A stretch of 64,000 bases of DNA from Cristatella mucedo (lineage: Eukaryota; Bryozoa; Phylactolaemata; Cristatellidae). Made by a program: the position numbers and the translations under genes. Positions 25,331-38,042 of the stretch are shown here, one piece after another (the first letter of the stretch is position 1; each line of letters begins with the position of its first letter). The notes beneath the pieces were generated by a model. That model saw only the letters and a program-made list of their open reading frames with translations. It made no database searches and was not told where the DNA came from. The stretch covers positions 862,501 to 926,500 of the forward strand of contig WPIO01000005.1 in the NCBI GenBank assembly GCA_009760855.2, in the 5' to 3' direction.

Positions 25331-28300
25331 CTGCTCACAATCATACGACCGCCTGTGTGCCTTAACTCCGATTAATTAACCAAAGCAGTAACTACATATT
25401 CCTAAAAAGCCACAGATTAAGCCAGGTGGACCCAAAAAGAGGTCACGAGCTTTTATCGAATCTTAAAGCAACAGATTAAACCAGTAGCGGTTAAAGACGG
25501 GCAAGCTGGCTGACGGCTCACGACGCCAGGAGGAGGCAGGAAAGAAGCTGAATGCGGCGCAGATGTGGCATGTGGCTATTGTTGCGCTTCCACCGAACAG
25601 ATGCTCTGGCAATATTTAATATATCATTCCAGTGATTACGATTCTCACCTCCCGGTCGTATTTTCATAGACTCGCCCTTGACTATTTAGTAGGACTGAGG
25701 AATGTCTCAGCAGAAATAAGAAAATCCAAGAACACTCGTCATGCTACGCGGCACCATCGTTGTAGTTATGTATTGCATTATTTTTACCTGCATTTTTTCA
25801 TCTTCTTGGAAACTTCTTCGAAACTGCTCTTTACTTAGAAACTTCTTTGCTAAGCTTTTCCGGATTAAGTTGACTGAGATGAAAAATGGATCTAATGCAT
25901 CATCTACAATCTTTATATTTCAGCCGGTGGAGTACAGCGGACGATGACCCTGTGCTTTCGGGACAATTTCCCGCTCAACTTAAAGCATATCCGTACTTGG
26001 TTCCACGTCAGACGGCCTTAGGTTGGTCTGTATGTTTTTAAACCTGAGCTCATGCAGTCCGTATAGGTCCGACAAAACTTCAGGATACTTTATGTTTTAT
26101 TTTCCACTTAATAATACTTCATGTTTAACGCATTTCTTACATGCCATTGAAATATCCCATGTACAGTCACTCACTTAAAGGTCTCTTCGTTCTCTTGCGC
26201 CGATCACTTTCTATCCAAGTTACTTCCCAATCAATTTTCGCATCTTAATACTCGCTTTTCCGACTTGGGTCATTTATTTTTGCCCCTAACCAGCCCTCGG
26301 TGACCTTACCTCTAGCTTGCAAGCAACCAAAGCATGGAACTCACTACCGACCAACGTCATGACATCCCCTGACTGGGCTACTTTTAATAAGAGGCCAAAA
26401 CTTTGCCTGTTCCTCAAAGTAATTGGTCCGTACGTAAGATTTCCCTTATATGTGAAGAAATGGTGTATGTGATCACTCTTCAATTGATATGAATCATTTC
26501 CAGCACATTTAAAAAAAAATTAAAATTGATTGAGTTTTCTTAGGGCGTTCCATAATTGTTTGACTATTATTTTATGATGTTCTGTTTTAATATTTTCATT
26601 TGGCCACTGCATTTTTGTAAATTCCTCTGCCACCACTGACGCGAAATTTGAAATTATGAGACCATCTGCCTTAGCTAGTGAATTCGATCAAGACTCCAAC
26701 TTTATTTTAGAGGTTCAAATAATGCAAGCAAGACTTCCGTGCTACAAAATATTACTTCCTTAGCATTTGTATCTCTAGTAATCTTTTTATCGCAGGAGAA
26801 TAAATTTCTGACGCTCATAAGATTAATTCTATACCTGCTGCGGTGCGAAGCCTAACATTTAGCACATACAACGCCAATCATTACAACATATTTAAATAGG
26901 AAGAAACTAAGCACAGCTTCATTTGAAAATCGCAACGGAGTTTGTTCATCTCGCGTGTGCATTAGAAAATTTATACGTATCGGCATTGCATCTGATTGTT
27001 GATTGGTTTTAACTCAAAAACGGTTACCGATACCGAATGTAGAGCAAATACATTGACTGGCTCTATTGCCGAACAGCATGTGTAGTAAGAAACTGAGATG
27101 AGAGCCCCATAGAGGCTGCTTCAACATTTCTTTTGCCCTGTACGCTCATTCAGCTGTGCGTTCCCAGCTTAATTGGATAGCTGTAAATTGGGCTGCTGTT
27201 ACAAAAAGAGCTCTTGATATTGGCGAAGAAAATTCGCGGCTTCTACAGCTTTACCAATCGAAAGCTGTCGCCCTATGCTTGCCTATGAAACTGAGTCGGG
27301 TTGAGACTCGTCACACGGTTGGACGTCTGAAATGATGCCATTTGCGCCCAGTATATGCTATTTTTGGTGACAGGTTAAATTTGGAGTCAAATTCAACTTT
27401 ACTTGCTGTCGCGAGAACCCAAAATGGACGTGCTATTTTCTGTGACTGTCTTCATCAGATAGGGCTGCAGTTGTCCCTCGCCACTTTGCGCTTCGACTTT
27501 CGTGGCTTCACTCTATCGTGATATTTCCAAGTGCAGTATATTCATTAAAAAGTTGATCTATATAGTAAAAACGATGCAGCGCGCGCTCGGTTGGTGTATT
27601 TTAATTAAAATTACAATTACTGTACGCATGGGCTGTAGGTCTATGTATTTGAATACCCCCGCAAATCCTTTAACGCCAGGTGCAAGAGCTCGACCGCTCT
27701 TTGTGTCGGCAAGAACTTTTTTTTCTTTGCTGTGCTGTACATCTCGTCTTCATTACTTCATCCTCGAACAAGTTGCACTATTTTAATAGGTTGGTAGTTG
27801 TGTGTAAAACTGCGTGTGCGTGTGTGTAATTAACTGAATAATAATAATACGATATTTGTAACGTCTAATATGCCTTATTTTCTCTTATTTTGTCCAATAT
27901 ATTGGGTAATACGTGTAGTGTAGTTTTGACTTGATGGCGTTATTTCATGTCCAGAGGCCTCTAATAATGTATAAAACCGTATTTAGAGGGTCGTGAACAG
28001 GTTTTCTATACTCTAAATACAAAATACTTGATTTTTAAATAAACAATCCTACTTCGCGGAAATTCACTTATCATGGTAGAGTCCGGAACTAATTAAACGA
28101 GGGATGACTGCATTCCTCATTGATCTGGCAAGTTTGCAGCGTGCTTCCTGTGCTTACAAATTTCAAATGCGGCACTTCCGCTAACTGGGCTGCTTCGCTA
28201 ACGGAATACCGGTTTCTGCTAACTAGCTTGAACTTTAGCTCCCACTGCCTACCATTTAGCCGCTACCCTCTCGGCCTGCTCTCTTGCATTGCCGATTGCA

Positions 28301-29320
28301 TCTTTGGCTGCTTCAGCAGTATCGTGGTCAAGAGCAGGCTAGCAGCCTCCGGAGCAGACGCCTTGTCTTTCACGGTAGGTTTCGTTTGCTCCGTGGGATA
28401 CCGGAAAGCCCCCCTCCCTGAGCAATGGTTATGTCATCAAACCACTCCCATTGCCAATTAAAAGAATCACCATTCAAGTCATTATTTTGATCGGTGTGTC
28501 GCACTTATAAGGTAAGCATGTTGCATAGAGTTACCTGGCAGTACAATTAATGTATTATTCATTAATGCTAAGTATGATAAGTTGCGTTTTAAGTCTCTGA
28601 CATTCTATTTTATCTTCCATGATTACTCATCACGATATATTTTATGACAACTTGCTTATCGTGTAGTGGACACAAAGCCGATACAAAATACCTGGAAATA
28701 CAGTGGTGGGAGGATTTTCATTTAGGGGAAGCACGACCTGCAAACCTTTTATGCAGAGGCAAGACAGCAAAAAATCTTTAATGAAGGCGGGAATAGACGC
28801 AAAATTAATAAACATTACGACGAAAAATCATTGTGTTTATTTGACACGAACTTGGGAGTTGATCATTAAATGGAACATCATGGAATAAAGACATAATTTA
28901 GCCGTCGGTGATTGTCGGGAAATAGGAATAGGGGCGACCTGCCCCGCTATGTAAGGGGAAGTGGCCTAACCCTATCCGACTCGGACAGAGAAAAATACTA
29001 GCTTCTTCAGTTTTAACGGACTAGCAGAACTAGTGTGCCGAGCACACCGCTTAAAATCCACTGCATCTTCCACAAGCCCTCTTCGCCGGACTCTCAATAA
29101 AAAATCTCGAACCTGACTGACGGTACATCGGTCAGATCAGGCAGGGATCGACGTCAGATCAGTAAAGAAATGGTTAATTCGGCCATCAAACCCCGATCCC
29201 AAAGAAAATTAGGCCAATCTGCGATCCGCGACATTCGATGGCCGATTCCCGGTTCCGAGCCTAAATGTAAAACGGTCCACATTTTGCCCCTCCTTGTAAA
29301 GTATAAAAAGTGAGCTAGCG
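25331..29320. other. AT-rich intron 1 of gene B
   Basis: Contains the LINE scrap at 26.3-26.6 kb and otherwise no recognisable feature. Confidence 0.5.
26275..26580 (+). mobile_element. LINE 3' fragment, degenerate
   Basis: caaagcatggaactcactac and gacatcccctgactgggcta match the PKAWNSLPT..TSPDL region. Then comes a tail with gattgagttttcttagggcg and a T/A-rich end. Confidence 0.7.
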
Positions 29321-29468
29321 GATTCAGCAGCCCAATTTACACAGCGGCAAAGGTGCCCTGGACGGCTGCCTCCCCGCTCGCTCAAGCCCGCGAAGGATTT
29401 CCTGCTGCAGGATTCGAGCCTACGACGTGGGTCGCGGTATGCGATCACCTTTGCCCTAGGCCAAGACT
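29320..29468 (-). mobile_element. SINE-1-like copy, reverse, degenerate
   Basis: On plus: ctgctgcaggattcgagcct (reversed B box), acgacgtgggtcgcggtatg, atcacctttgccctaggcca (reversed A box). The body is poorly kept. Confidence 0.5.
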
Positions 29469-29848
29469 AGCGGTCTTTTGTTGAAAAATTCAAAATGACG
29501 CCAACGAGCGTCGCGGTTGGAGTTCGAGTGTGCGCGAGATATACGATTAGCACGATCGGCGAATCGCGGCATCATTTGGCAATCGGGCACTCTTCGCATT
29601 CGCGCGAGAGAGCAGCCTCGGAACCGCTCGCTTTGACTGAGCGCGACGCTCGCTACCTAGTTTGACAGAGTGCAGCGCCGCCGACGGAAAATCGGCGTCC
29701 GGTCTGACGAGCGCGCTTTCGAGGCGGCGGCGGCCACTGCCGCGCGGCGTCCGGCAACGCCTGCTGCAGTGCAGCAGCCGAAGCCCATCTTCCGAATGCG
29801 AAGCTGACGCTCGGCGGCTGCGCGGCCGGCGGCAGCGGCGTCCCTTAC

Positions 29849-29897
29849 CGATTGCGGCGGCTAGCAGCGAGACGAGCAGCAGCGTCGGCAGCTTCAT
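29849..29897 (-). CDS. Gene B exon 1: start codon and signal peptide
   Basis: ATG at 29,897-29,895. With the first bases of exon 2 it reads MKLPTLLLVSLLAAAIA, a basic residue then a Leu/Ala core ending in AxA-like small residues. The donor gtaagg leaves phase 1, which the CG start of exon 2 completes. An upstream in-frame GTG gives two more residues, but the ATG is the natural start. Confidence 0.8.
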
Positions 29898-30747
29898 TTT
29901 CACAGAACGCTCTCTCCGGCCTCAAGCCTGCCGCGGGCGAGGCGGCTGTTGCTAATCCATTAGCCGACGACGCACGGGCGACCGTGCCGCGCTCCTCGCG
30001 AGCTACTGTTTAATTAATCTGGGCGGTGCACAGCCGCAGCCGCCGCCGACTGTCTAGATAACGCGCACGGCGCTAGTGCACTGCGGCCGCCCGCCGAGGC
30101 CCGAATGACATCCGTCAGCCCATCCCCCAACCCATCCTTCCCCGAGTTCCTTTGACCGCCGACACGCTGGCCCCGGTAGCCAAGCGCGCCAAAAAAGCGG
30201 GCGCCAGGTGCGGGCGTCCAGGCGAAAAACCAAATGACCAAATGCCCGCCACTCGCTCGCAGCCACCGCCGCCGCCGTACGAAGAGAGCCGTCGGGTCAA
30301 GGACCTCGGCCGGCGGCGAGCTCCGTCTGCGGCGTGACAGAGCTCGAGGCGAGCGAGCGCGTTATCGCCGCCGCCGCCGCCGCCGCCTCCGCCTCGCTGG
30401 AATGCTTTCAATTTGGAACGAGCGCAAACGTGCCAGAAGCCAGCCGGAAACAGGGCAGCAGCCACCGGTTCAGCGCGAGAAAGGCTAGCGAAACGTTAGA
30501 CGACAGTCAGGAACACCGGCGGCGGCGGCGCGCCGAGCGCTGCTGCTGCTCGCGCGCACGGGAATCGTCGTCAGCTTCGTACGCCACTAGTGTCGGCAGC
30601 ACCCGGCTCGGCCAGAGGTCAGAGGTCGCTCGCAGCCACGAGCACAAGAACGGCGGCTGCGGCGACCGGCGCCTCGTCCGGGCCGTCGATCCCGGCGACT
30701 GTACTGCTTGCGGGACGGCTCCATCGCAATCTGCTCGACGCATCCGC

Positions 30748-30875
30748 TTAGGTTAATGTGCTCGCCCCGACCAAGGTCTGGCTGAGGTCGTGGGCTCGAG
30801 CCCCGAGGCACACGCGAAGCGCCTGAATAGAAATAAAGTTCTCTTGGGGCGCTTTACAAATGAATTCCATTTTGT
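30748..30875 (+). mobile_element. SINE-2 copy (tRNA-like head, LINE-like tail)
   Basis: Head with gaggtcgtgggctcgagccc (B-box region), then gcgaagcgcctgaatagaaa, taaagttctcttggggcgct and ttacaaatgaatt. The tail is collinear with the LINE end aagcgcctagaaagagattg / agttctctgagggcgcttta. Confidence 0.8.
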
Positions 30876-30904
30876 ATGTTTTACTGCTATCGTCTGAAGA
30901 AAAA

Positions 30905-31078
30905 ATACCAGCTTACTTTGCAGCCTCTTTTGTAGAGCGACAGAAGAGCCTCTACGGCTGTCACCGCCTCTTGCAGCCGCAATAAAGGATCGCCCGCCGC
31001 AGGAATCGAATCCACGACTTCGGAGCCGAGGTCGTGAAAAGCAACCGCCTTACCTGGTGCGGGCCATCACGGCTCACC
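30905..31078 (-). mobile_element. SINE-1 copy, reverse
   Basis: On plus: agagcgacagaagagcctct, acggctgtcaccgcctcttg, aggatcgcccgccgcaggaa, tcgaatccacgacttcggag, gtcgtgaaaagcaaccgcct. All blocks of the family in reverse. Confidence 0.87.
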
Positions 31079-31384
31079 CTACTCGCGGCTCTGCTGCTCC
31101 GTTTCTGCGATCAGCAACAAGGCAATCGGCTCTTTCGGGATCGCGCAGGCCGGCGGCGTTTCTCTGCGAGCCACGAATCGGGCGAGCGGGCGGGCTCCGA
31201 CGAAAATTGGCTACGGCGACAATCGAGCTAGTTTATTAGGCGCGAGTCGTAGAGAGCTCGTCTACCTGGCTCCGCTGGACGCGTCTCGTTAAACAGCCAT
31301 TAGATGTAACTGATGGGGACTAACTAGCGGAGACATGGGCTTGTGCGTGTACCTCCTTACATTTCGCCCGCTGCTTGTGAATGA

Positions 31385-31507
31385 CCCCCCTCGGTCATTT
31401 GGTAATGCTGTCTACATAGCATGCGTAAATTGCCTAGAAAGAGATTTGGTTCTCTAAGAGCGCTTAACAAATGTATTATTATTATTATTATTATCATCAT
31501 CATATTG
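31385..31507 (+). mobile_element. LINE 3' tail fragment
   Basis: gcatgcgtaaattgcctaga then gatttggttctctaagagcg and (ATT)n. In the region upstream of gene B. Confidence 0.75.
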
Positions 31508-31589
31508 TTTGCACAATGAAGGCGACTTCTGAACCGCGACTGAGCGTTATGACTTCGCCTCGGTACCGCTCACTTCATTTTTGTCCGCC

Positions 31590-31800
31590 ATCCTGGTTTA
31601 GCCCATGGGTCAAGGTGCTCCCATTTGATTGCCAAGGTCGAGGTGATCACCTTTGAATGCCGAGGTCTTGGGCTTGAGCCCTTCGGACATATAATTCATT
31701 TGTATTTTCCCCAAGAGAACTTAATCTCTATTCAGGCGCTTCACATATGCCTCCGGGCTCGAGCCCACGACCTCAGCCAGACCTTGAGAACATATGCGAA
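31590..31800. mobile_element. Two SINE-2 copies in inverted arrangement
   Basis: A plus head (ggtttagcccatgggtcaag; cttgggcttgagccc) at 31,590-31,682 meets a minus copy at about 31,683-31,800 (ccaagagaacttaatctcta, ttcaggcgcttcacatatgc, gggctcgagcccacgacctc). Confidence 0.75.
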
Positions 31801-31939
31801 ACTTCCTGATAGAGACTCGGCTCTCTCTCTCTCTCTCTCTTAGCGCGCTGTGCTAATGAACTATTACATTCCTGACGACGAACGGCATTAAATGAGTCTC
31901 GAACTACGGGACAGACGCTGCCGCAAAAACCGCATCAGG

Positions 31940-31968
31940 CGAGGAGGAGGAGGAGGAGGAGGAGGAGC
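31940..31968. repeat. (GGA)n microsatellite
   Basis: Nine GGA units near the region upstream of gene B. Confidence 0.85.
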
Positions 31969-32599
31969 GGTACGCAGGGGCTGCAGCATTGGCCGAAGGC
32001 TCTTCTCGTCCTCCCTCTGAGAGCTACCGTAGCTGCCGAACGCCGCAAGTGTGCCCGGCTCTCGAGATAGCCGGGGCAGGCGTGTCGAGCGTCGGCGGCG
32101 GCGGCGGCGGCGGCGCGGGGCCGGCTCCTGACGAGAGAGCAGCTCGCAGGCGAGCCAAGTTTCTCTCGCTTGACCCCAGGCTCTCGCTTGACCCCAGGCT
32201 ACACCCTCGAGGTGGCAGAGTGGATTTGACCGCCCTACCCAGTGTACTCACGCACACGACTCATTCACTCTTCTGGAGTTTCCAGCGCTACGACATCCTT
32301 TGATAAGTTGTAGAATGTATCCGATTCACCCGGCGTGGTTTTGGGCCATTGTTTAGCTGAGCTCGCGTGCAAGCATCGGAGCTTTCCCTTAGGTAGCAGC
32401 ACTCCTTCTGGACTCCTCTGATCCTCGATCACAACACCACAGGACTCCATTCCCTAAATTCCTTGTAGCACCTCAATGTGTGTATTTAAGGAGGCCACGA
32501 ATGTCCTCATCCTGAAATTCATCACCCAATTGAAAGATGGCTACTAGTCCTCTAAATCCTTTACCCACTTTCCTACATCTACGATGCATAATCTGCTGC

Positions 32600-32900
32600 T
32601 TCTGCCATTCATGACCATCAGGATGAATATGTTATAAGCCTCAGGAAGTTTCACTACCCCATTGAAAAAGGTTGTAGTTTGGCCACTAATTAAGAAAGCA
32701 ATACTAGACCAAGAGAACTTGAGCAGCTTCTTCCCAGTCTCCCTTCTATGGTTCCTATCCAAGAAATTGGAACGAGTTTCGGCAGACCAGCTGAATTATC
32801 ACATTGAAACTTCAAACCTAGCAAGTACGTTCTGTTGGCTAAACCTTCTTTTTATTCAGTCTGCCTATACCTCGCCGATCTCACCTTGACCTGCATACAG
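32600..32900 (+). mobile_element. LINE reverse-transcriptase domain fragment
   Basis: KKVVVWPLIKKAILDQENLS, SFFPVSLLWFLSKKLERVSA and DQLNYHIETSNLAS match the RT block VVxPLxKKPxLDPxxLxxxRPVSxLPFLSKxLERVxxxQL. Degenerate; ends where sequence of another origin begins. The 300 bases upstream may be further RT sequence, but I could not align them. Confidence 0.75.
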
Positions 32901-33224
32901 CGCTGGACGACTCAGGACAACCGATCTGTTCTCGGAGCCGAAGACCACCGCTGATTGGCAGGATATCACGTGTACCTAGGCCAATCGAATTCTGCCAAGG
33001 TCAAGTCAGCTATGGCCGATCAGAGCCAGTTCCTTAAGAGAAGCCAATTGCATCAAGATTGTTATGCATGATGGCTTGCTCAGCCGATAGTGGTAATTTA
33101 GGACTACTCTACATTGAACCTGTGTGTTGCCTATTCTGTGTCCGTATTTTCTACGGTCCACGTTCTGTTTGTCGGCTGCGTTATTAAAGATGGTAATTTT
33201 CTCAACCATTGACTAGCGAATGGC

Positions 33225-33615
33225 TTCACGGCAGCACTGCATCTCGCAAGCTCCAGTCTGGTTTTAGAGAAAATCACTCCACAGAGTCAGCATTTCTTAG
33301 GGTTTATAGCGACTGTTCTCCCGACTTGCGTCATGACATCTCCTGACTTAAAGACATTTAAAAAGAAACTAAAAATACACCTATTAATCGCAGAATGAAG
33401 TGGGTCCTTGCGATTCGTGCTTCGTGTGCTTATGCGTGCTGACACTGTGCATGCTGCCACTGACCATATTTGCATGCTGACCCTGTGCATGTCACTCTAG
33501 CCGTGTTGTGTTTGTTGACATTGTGCGTGCTACCACTAACCATGCGATCATGCTGTTTTAACAGTATATCTACAGTGCCTTGAAAGAGATGAAGTTATCC
33601 GAGGGTGCTATACTC
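33225..33615 (+). mobile_element. LINE fragment with internal deletion
   Basis: LQSGFRENHSTESAFLRVYS (RT block) runs directly into the far C-terminal end and the noncoding tail (aaacatttaaaaagaaacta-like, then tgcatgctgacc and cttgaaagagatgaagtta). The middle of the RT is deleted. Confidence 0.75.
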
Positions 33616-33835
33616 GCGGACGCTCTTGCTCAGCGTGTCCGTCACAGCGAAGACAACTTCCACGGTGTATGCACAGTTTATACTGAAATCGCTCGCGATA
33701 TGAAACTCGACGCCTAACGTCTCCACCCGTCCATCGCTGCTGCTAGGTAGCCTATGGACACTTAACACGTGGTCTCGTGGCCTCGGCTTCCACTTGCTTT
33801 TTGTGAATGCGAGAAATCCGTTCATTCTCACCTAA
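33597..33835 (-). pseudogene. Exon-like open stretch cut by a LINE
   Basis: Reads MNGFLAFTKSKWKPRPRD and later GVEFHIASDFSINCAYTVEV, VVFAVTDTLSKSVRE. The composition looks coding, but I recognise no family. At about 33,610 it meets the 3' end of a plus-strand LINE fragment. It lies between gene A and gene B. It may be a broken exon or chance. Confidence 0.25.
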
Positions 33836-34299
33836 TCCTGGCAGAAAGTCGCTTGCCGCCCCTTTGAATTGATTAGACTAGAGTAAACTTTCCAATGTGA
33901 CACCATCGTGTCGCTAGGACTTGGAGAAGCCAGCGGCGTAGGGACGCATAAGATATTAGCAATTTTGCTGGCGCCTGGTACCCGAGTAGCCGCGACATGG
34001 CATGCCTAGATGCGGCTGCTAGCGTTTCACACGTGGGTCCCTAAAACATGCGAGAAATGACGATCTTGCGTTTAGCTCGTGGTATCGCGACCGACTTGCT
34101 TCCAACGAGAGCAATTGCGTTAAATTCCGCGAGAGAAATTCTCGTCAACCTGTTCTATTCCTATTCAATTGGTAAAATTGTTGGATTCCCTGTACGAGCA
34201 CGCGCACGCAGCAGTATCAACCTGCAGCTCTCGGCCAGTTTGTATATATTGTCACTGCGCGTGTGCACACATAGTTCCCGCGTAGTAAAACGCACCCAG

Positions 34300-35470
34300 C
34301 AGCGGCAGCGAAAAATCATCATGGAAAAATGGCCCCGGAGTGGTTATCTGCGTACACTCGAGTCAGGAGCCCCTCACTCTACGGCCGCCGAGACGCGCGA
34401 CTTTTTCCGGCGAGAACACGAAAAGCGGCGCAACGTAACGACGCGCATGCGCACAGTGCGGAAAATGTCGCGGTGCCCGAGTGGGTTTTTTTCGAATCTA
34501 CGCGGCCTCGGGCTTCGCCGAGCAAAGCACTAGAATACGTTATCCTCTCCGCCCCCCACTCGTTCGCATAAAATGCACTACAGCTGAAAGAAGCCAAGGC
34601 GGCACTTCTTGCCACGAACCAGACATCCTGTATACTATAGGCCTCGGCGAGTGGCGCACGGAGGCTCCGCGGCCTCGCTGAATTGAGGGCTGCTGCTGCA
34701 GGCCGCAGCAGCCACCGAAACTGTGCGAAATCCGCCGCCGCCGCGAGCGCTGCGCTGCGCTGCACGCACGCGTGCTTGCAGCCCTCAGCCAGCCGAGAGC
34801 TGAAGCTTGCACTTTTAGCGTAGTGGCGCCACTCGGAAGACGCCGTCGTGCCGCACGCGCGAGCCGAGCGCGCTTCCGCCGGCACGAAGAATCGCCGAGG
34901 AGTGGATACTTTGAAGATTTCGCGACGACAATCCTCAGTCTAGGCGTGGGCTCACGGCAATGTCACCGGCTAAGCATCCGTCAGACGACCGGGCGACGCG
35001 ACGCGATGCGACGCGCGACGCATCAGTCTCCGCTGCTCCAGGTATTGCTGTGGCGGCGATTCAGGGACGCCCCGCTGCTCCTGCTTGGGTAAGCCCACGG
35101 AAAGCGAGGGAAGAATGACCTCGACACGTCCTCTCTCCCTGCAACGAGGCGGTCGATGCAGCGTCGAACTTGCGCCGAGCATCGTCCTCAGCACGTGCGC
35201 CGACTACGTGGCTCGAAGCGGCGAAACTACGGCGCCACCTCTATCTATGGCTCCATCTGTATCTGCATATCTACGTGTCTTTATAGCGATGAGCTCGGAG
35301 ATACAACGTACGGACGCGTCCAACTTGACGATCAGGGAGCGAAGTCCGCCTCGATGCAGCAAGTGTTGCCGCTTAACACCTGTAACAGGCGCCGGCCTCC
35401 TTCCCCCCTCCCCCTCCCCCCCCCCCCGCCTGAGTAAAGAGGTCGCCAGAGGAGGGCGAAGTGATGCTGG
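34300..35470. other. Second GC/CpG-rich stretch, no assigned gene
   Basis: High GC with many CG dinucleotides and several overlapping open frames on both strands, none with a recognisable domain. It sits between gene A and gene B. It could be an unrecognised promoter or first exon. A C-rich run lies at about 35,400-35,430. Confidence 0.4.
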
Positions 35471-35479
35471 GGAGAGGCA

Positions 35480-36455
35480 GGGAGGGATAAGGAGTCAAGG
35501 CTCACATCTTATTTGGGATCGCTGGTGAATCCTGGATGGCCGAAACTGATCCACGAATAAGTTAAATAGAAAAATATCCAAATATATAATATCAAAATAT
35601 TCATAAAATATCAAAAATTGAAAAATACTATCAAATTTGTTCTTTAGCTATTAAGTCATTGCTATGATTACTAATCTCAAATGTCACACTCTGATAGTTT
35701 CCTAATCTCACTATTGTTCAAATCAGAATACAATTTTTGGCTTCAATAGCCGCCGATTTCGAGTACGCTTGCTTCTACGACTGTCATTAGCCTATTTTGA
35801 GCAGGTTTAACATTTTCATCCGTATAGGTCTGCCCCAGCAGGATATTGTAATACCATTAACTAATGACGTGACTGTGCGTTAAGAATAAGCAAAAATGGC
35901 ATCGTATAGCGCCCGAAGAGAAGAGAATTCATTCATCGGCACTATACCTGAAATGTGCCGGAAAGCAAGCAGGCAAGCTAGAATCAATGCTTAGCCATCC
36001 TACCACATTGTACCCGAGTAAAAACTGTCAAGTCTACATCAATTACTAAGATCAAAGATCTATTGACAGTGCCTCTTTTAGCTTGCATAGCTGGTTGCCT
36101 CGTTCTACCGTGAGACCGGATCTCAACATCAAAACGCGTGCGTCTGCTTCACTGTGCGTCCCTCGCTGCTCCCAAAATGCGTGAAAAAGAGTTAGCTTAT
36201 AAGTGCTAGCCCGGGTGTTACCCGAACCGGCGCGGCTCAGGCTGAAGCTGCTTCCCTTTTAAGCAGGGTCGACTTTCAGGCGTCGACTGCCGCATCCTGC
36301 ACACTGCGGCTTCTGCCCGCTTCGGCTGGCCGCAGGCAAGGGTGAGCCAATTGCAGAGCCGCCCGCGAGACCATCGGCGTCGCCTTCTCGGAACTTTCTG
36401 TCCGTCTGCACCGATCTGGACCGACGATATCTTCTCGCTCTTTCTTGATCCACCT
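35480..36455. other. Unassigned intergenic sequence
   Basis: AT-rich (aatatc repeats near 35,580-35,640), then ordinary sequence. No gene seen. Confidence 0.5.
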
Positions 36456-36459
36456 GCTG

Positions 36460-36625
36460 AGCCTGGTGATGGCACACTAGGCAAGGATGTTGCTTTTCAC
36501 GACCTCGGTCCGTGGGCTTGAATCCTGCAGTGGGCGATCTTTTTATTGCCGCTGCAAGCGGTTGTGACAGCCGTAAAGGCTCTTCTATCGCTGGACAAAA
36601 AAGGCTGTTAAATAAGCTAGTATTT
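36460..36625 (+). mobile_element. SINE-1 copy
   Basis: tggcacactagg A box at 36,470, gggcttgaatcc B box, body attgccgctgcaagcggttg, ccgtaaaggctcttct, end aggctgttaaataagctag. Confidence 0.88.
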
Positions 36626-37269
36626 TTTGGTCACTGCCAATTTGACCGTCAGCTAGCACATCCTATGGCTGTGTACATGAAACGTCAGTCTTAACAGCTA
36701 CGCTGTTAAGGCACCGAAGCTCACCGATGGTTCGCCAAGCGACATATCTATCGTCGTGTGACTCTTTCTCGGGGCTTTGTCCGAACGATCGAGCCTTTTC
36801 AAGTCGGCGTCCTCAAACTTCCAAGGTAGGCACTCTCTTGCGAACTTAAATCAAATTAGGTGACACTCCACTTCTAATTAAATTAAATGAAAGAACACTC
36901 TTCTTTAACTGCGCTGCTGAGAAGAGTACTCCAGTCGGTATGCTATGCATTCGCACCGCGGCCGCTGCGTTACTGCCGACGCTGTCTGAATGGCTATTTG
37001 TGTTTCTTTGTGACCCTTTCAGCTCTTGCCAGCTGAGAGGTGAAGTCTGCCCACCATCTTGTAATTATGTCTCGATGATATGACATGGTCAATGGTACCA
37101 ATTGTTAGCCATCTACTTCTACCCGATCAACTTAAAGTCACCACAGGCAGTTGATAAAATACTCCTTTCCCGGGATCTCGATATGTTCCTTCTCTTACAG
37201 GCAGCTCTGAATACCAAAGTCGGGTGAACTAAAGTCTGCCCCTGCCACTAAATTTCCCCTCCAGGCTGC

Positions 37270-37425
37270 TTCCTGCGCCTTTGCCCAGGAAGTAAGGTTC
37301 TCACTCCTGGGTCCGATCCGGGTAGTGAGTTCGAGTCCTGTAGTGGGCGATACTTCTTTGTCCACTACAAGTGGTGACCTTAAACTCTTCTGCGGCTATA
37401 TAAGTATGGCTGTTAAATAGACCAA
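37270..37425 (+). mobile_element. SINE-1 copy
   Basis: gagttcgagtcctgtagtgg (B box), gcgatacttctttgtccact, cttctgcggctatataagta, ggctgttaaatag. Lies about 450 bp from the proposed end of gene A. Confidence 0.8.
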
Positions 37426-37884
37426 AATGTAAGCATCATTGGCTCTCTTCGAGAGCCTCTCCTGAGACATTGTCATGAGAGTAAATAGTGCATTCCCACA
37501 GATTACGACCGAGTCGTCTCACACGCCTTATTTTCGAACCAGTAATGAATGCATCGTATTTTCGAGCCAGAGCCTGGGGCTGACGGCCGCCAATCTCCAG
37601 AAGGCTGACTTTGCGCATAGCTTTGCTGCATGCACACCTTACAAGCTGCCGTCGGGCAGGAGTCCCGCTTTCGCAAACTGCCTAGAAACCACGAGACACA
37701 TGGAAACCACTCCGAGCACGTCGTTGGTTTCATTACTGCTGGCTGGCTCACTGTGCTTCGCAGTAGGGATCATGGAGCTATGCATGGATCGTTGAGCCAT
37801 GTTCAAACGAACTTGGATCGACAGCTAGCCTTCTCATGAAAAATAGAAAGGAACGGTCATTAATCCTTCACACTTTCGACTGTA

Positions 37885-38042
37885 TCATTCGGTCATGCCC
37901 TTTGCTGCACCAGATGGAGCTTCTGAAGAATGGTTATCAATACGAGAGCACAAAATCGTCGTTGCATACCACGATGAAGAACTTGCAAACGGCATGTGAC
38001 GAGCTCGCGTTTCGGAGCATATATGGTATGGCAGAACCCAAT
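37885..38042 (-). CDS. Gene A exon 23: candidate last coding exon
   Basis: Acceptor attgcag; two bases complete the Asp codon from exon 22. Reads DWVLPYHICSETRARHMPFA through RIDNHSSEAPSGAAKGMTE to a TGA. The phase fits, but I recognise no motif and see no clear AATAAA signal just downstream, so a different 3' end is possible. Confidence 0.5.

Larger units (their letters stand above)
29500..31260. promoter_or_regulatory. CpG-rich region around the start of gene B
   Basis: Dense CG dinucleotides from roughly 29,500 to 30,750 and again at 31,050-31,260, flanking the gene B start codon at 29,897. The surrounding introns are AT-rich. The SINE copies at 30,748 and 30,905 interrupt it. A promoter role is inferred from position; I found no TATA box I would defend. 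Confidence 0.5.
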
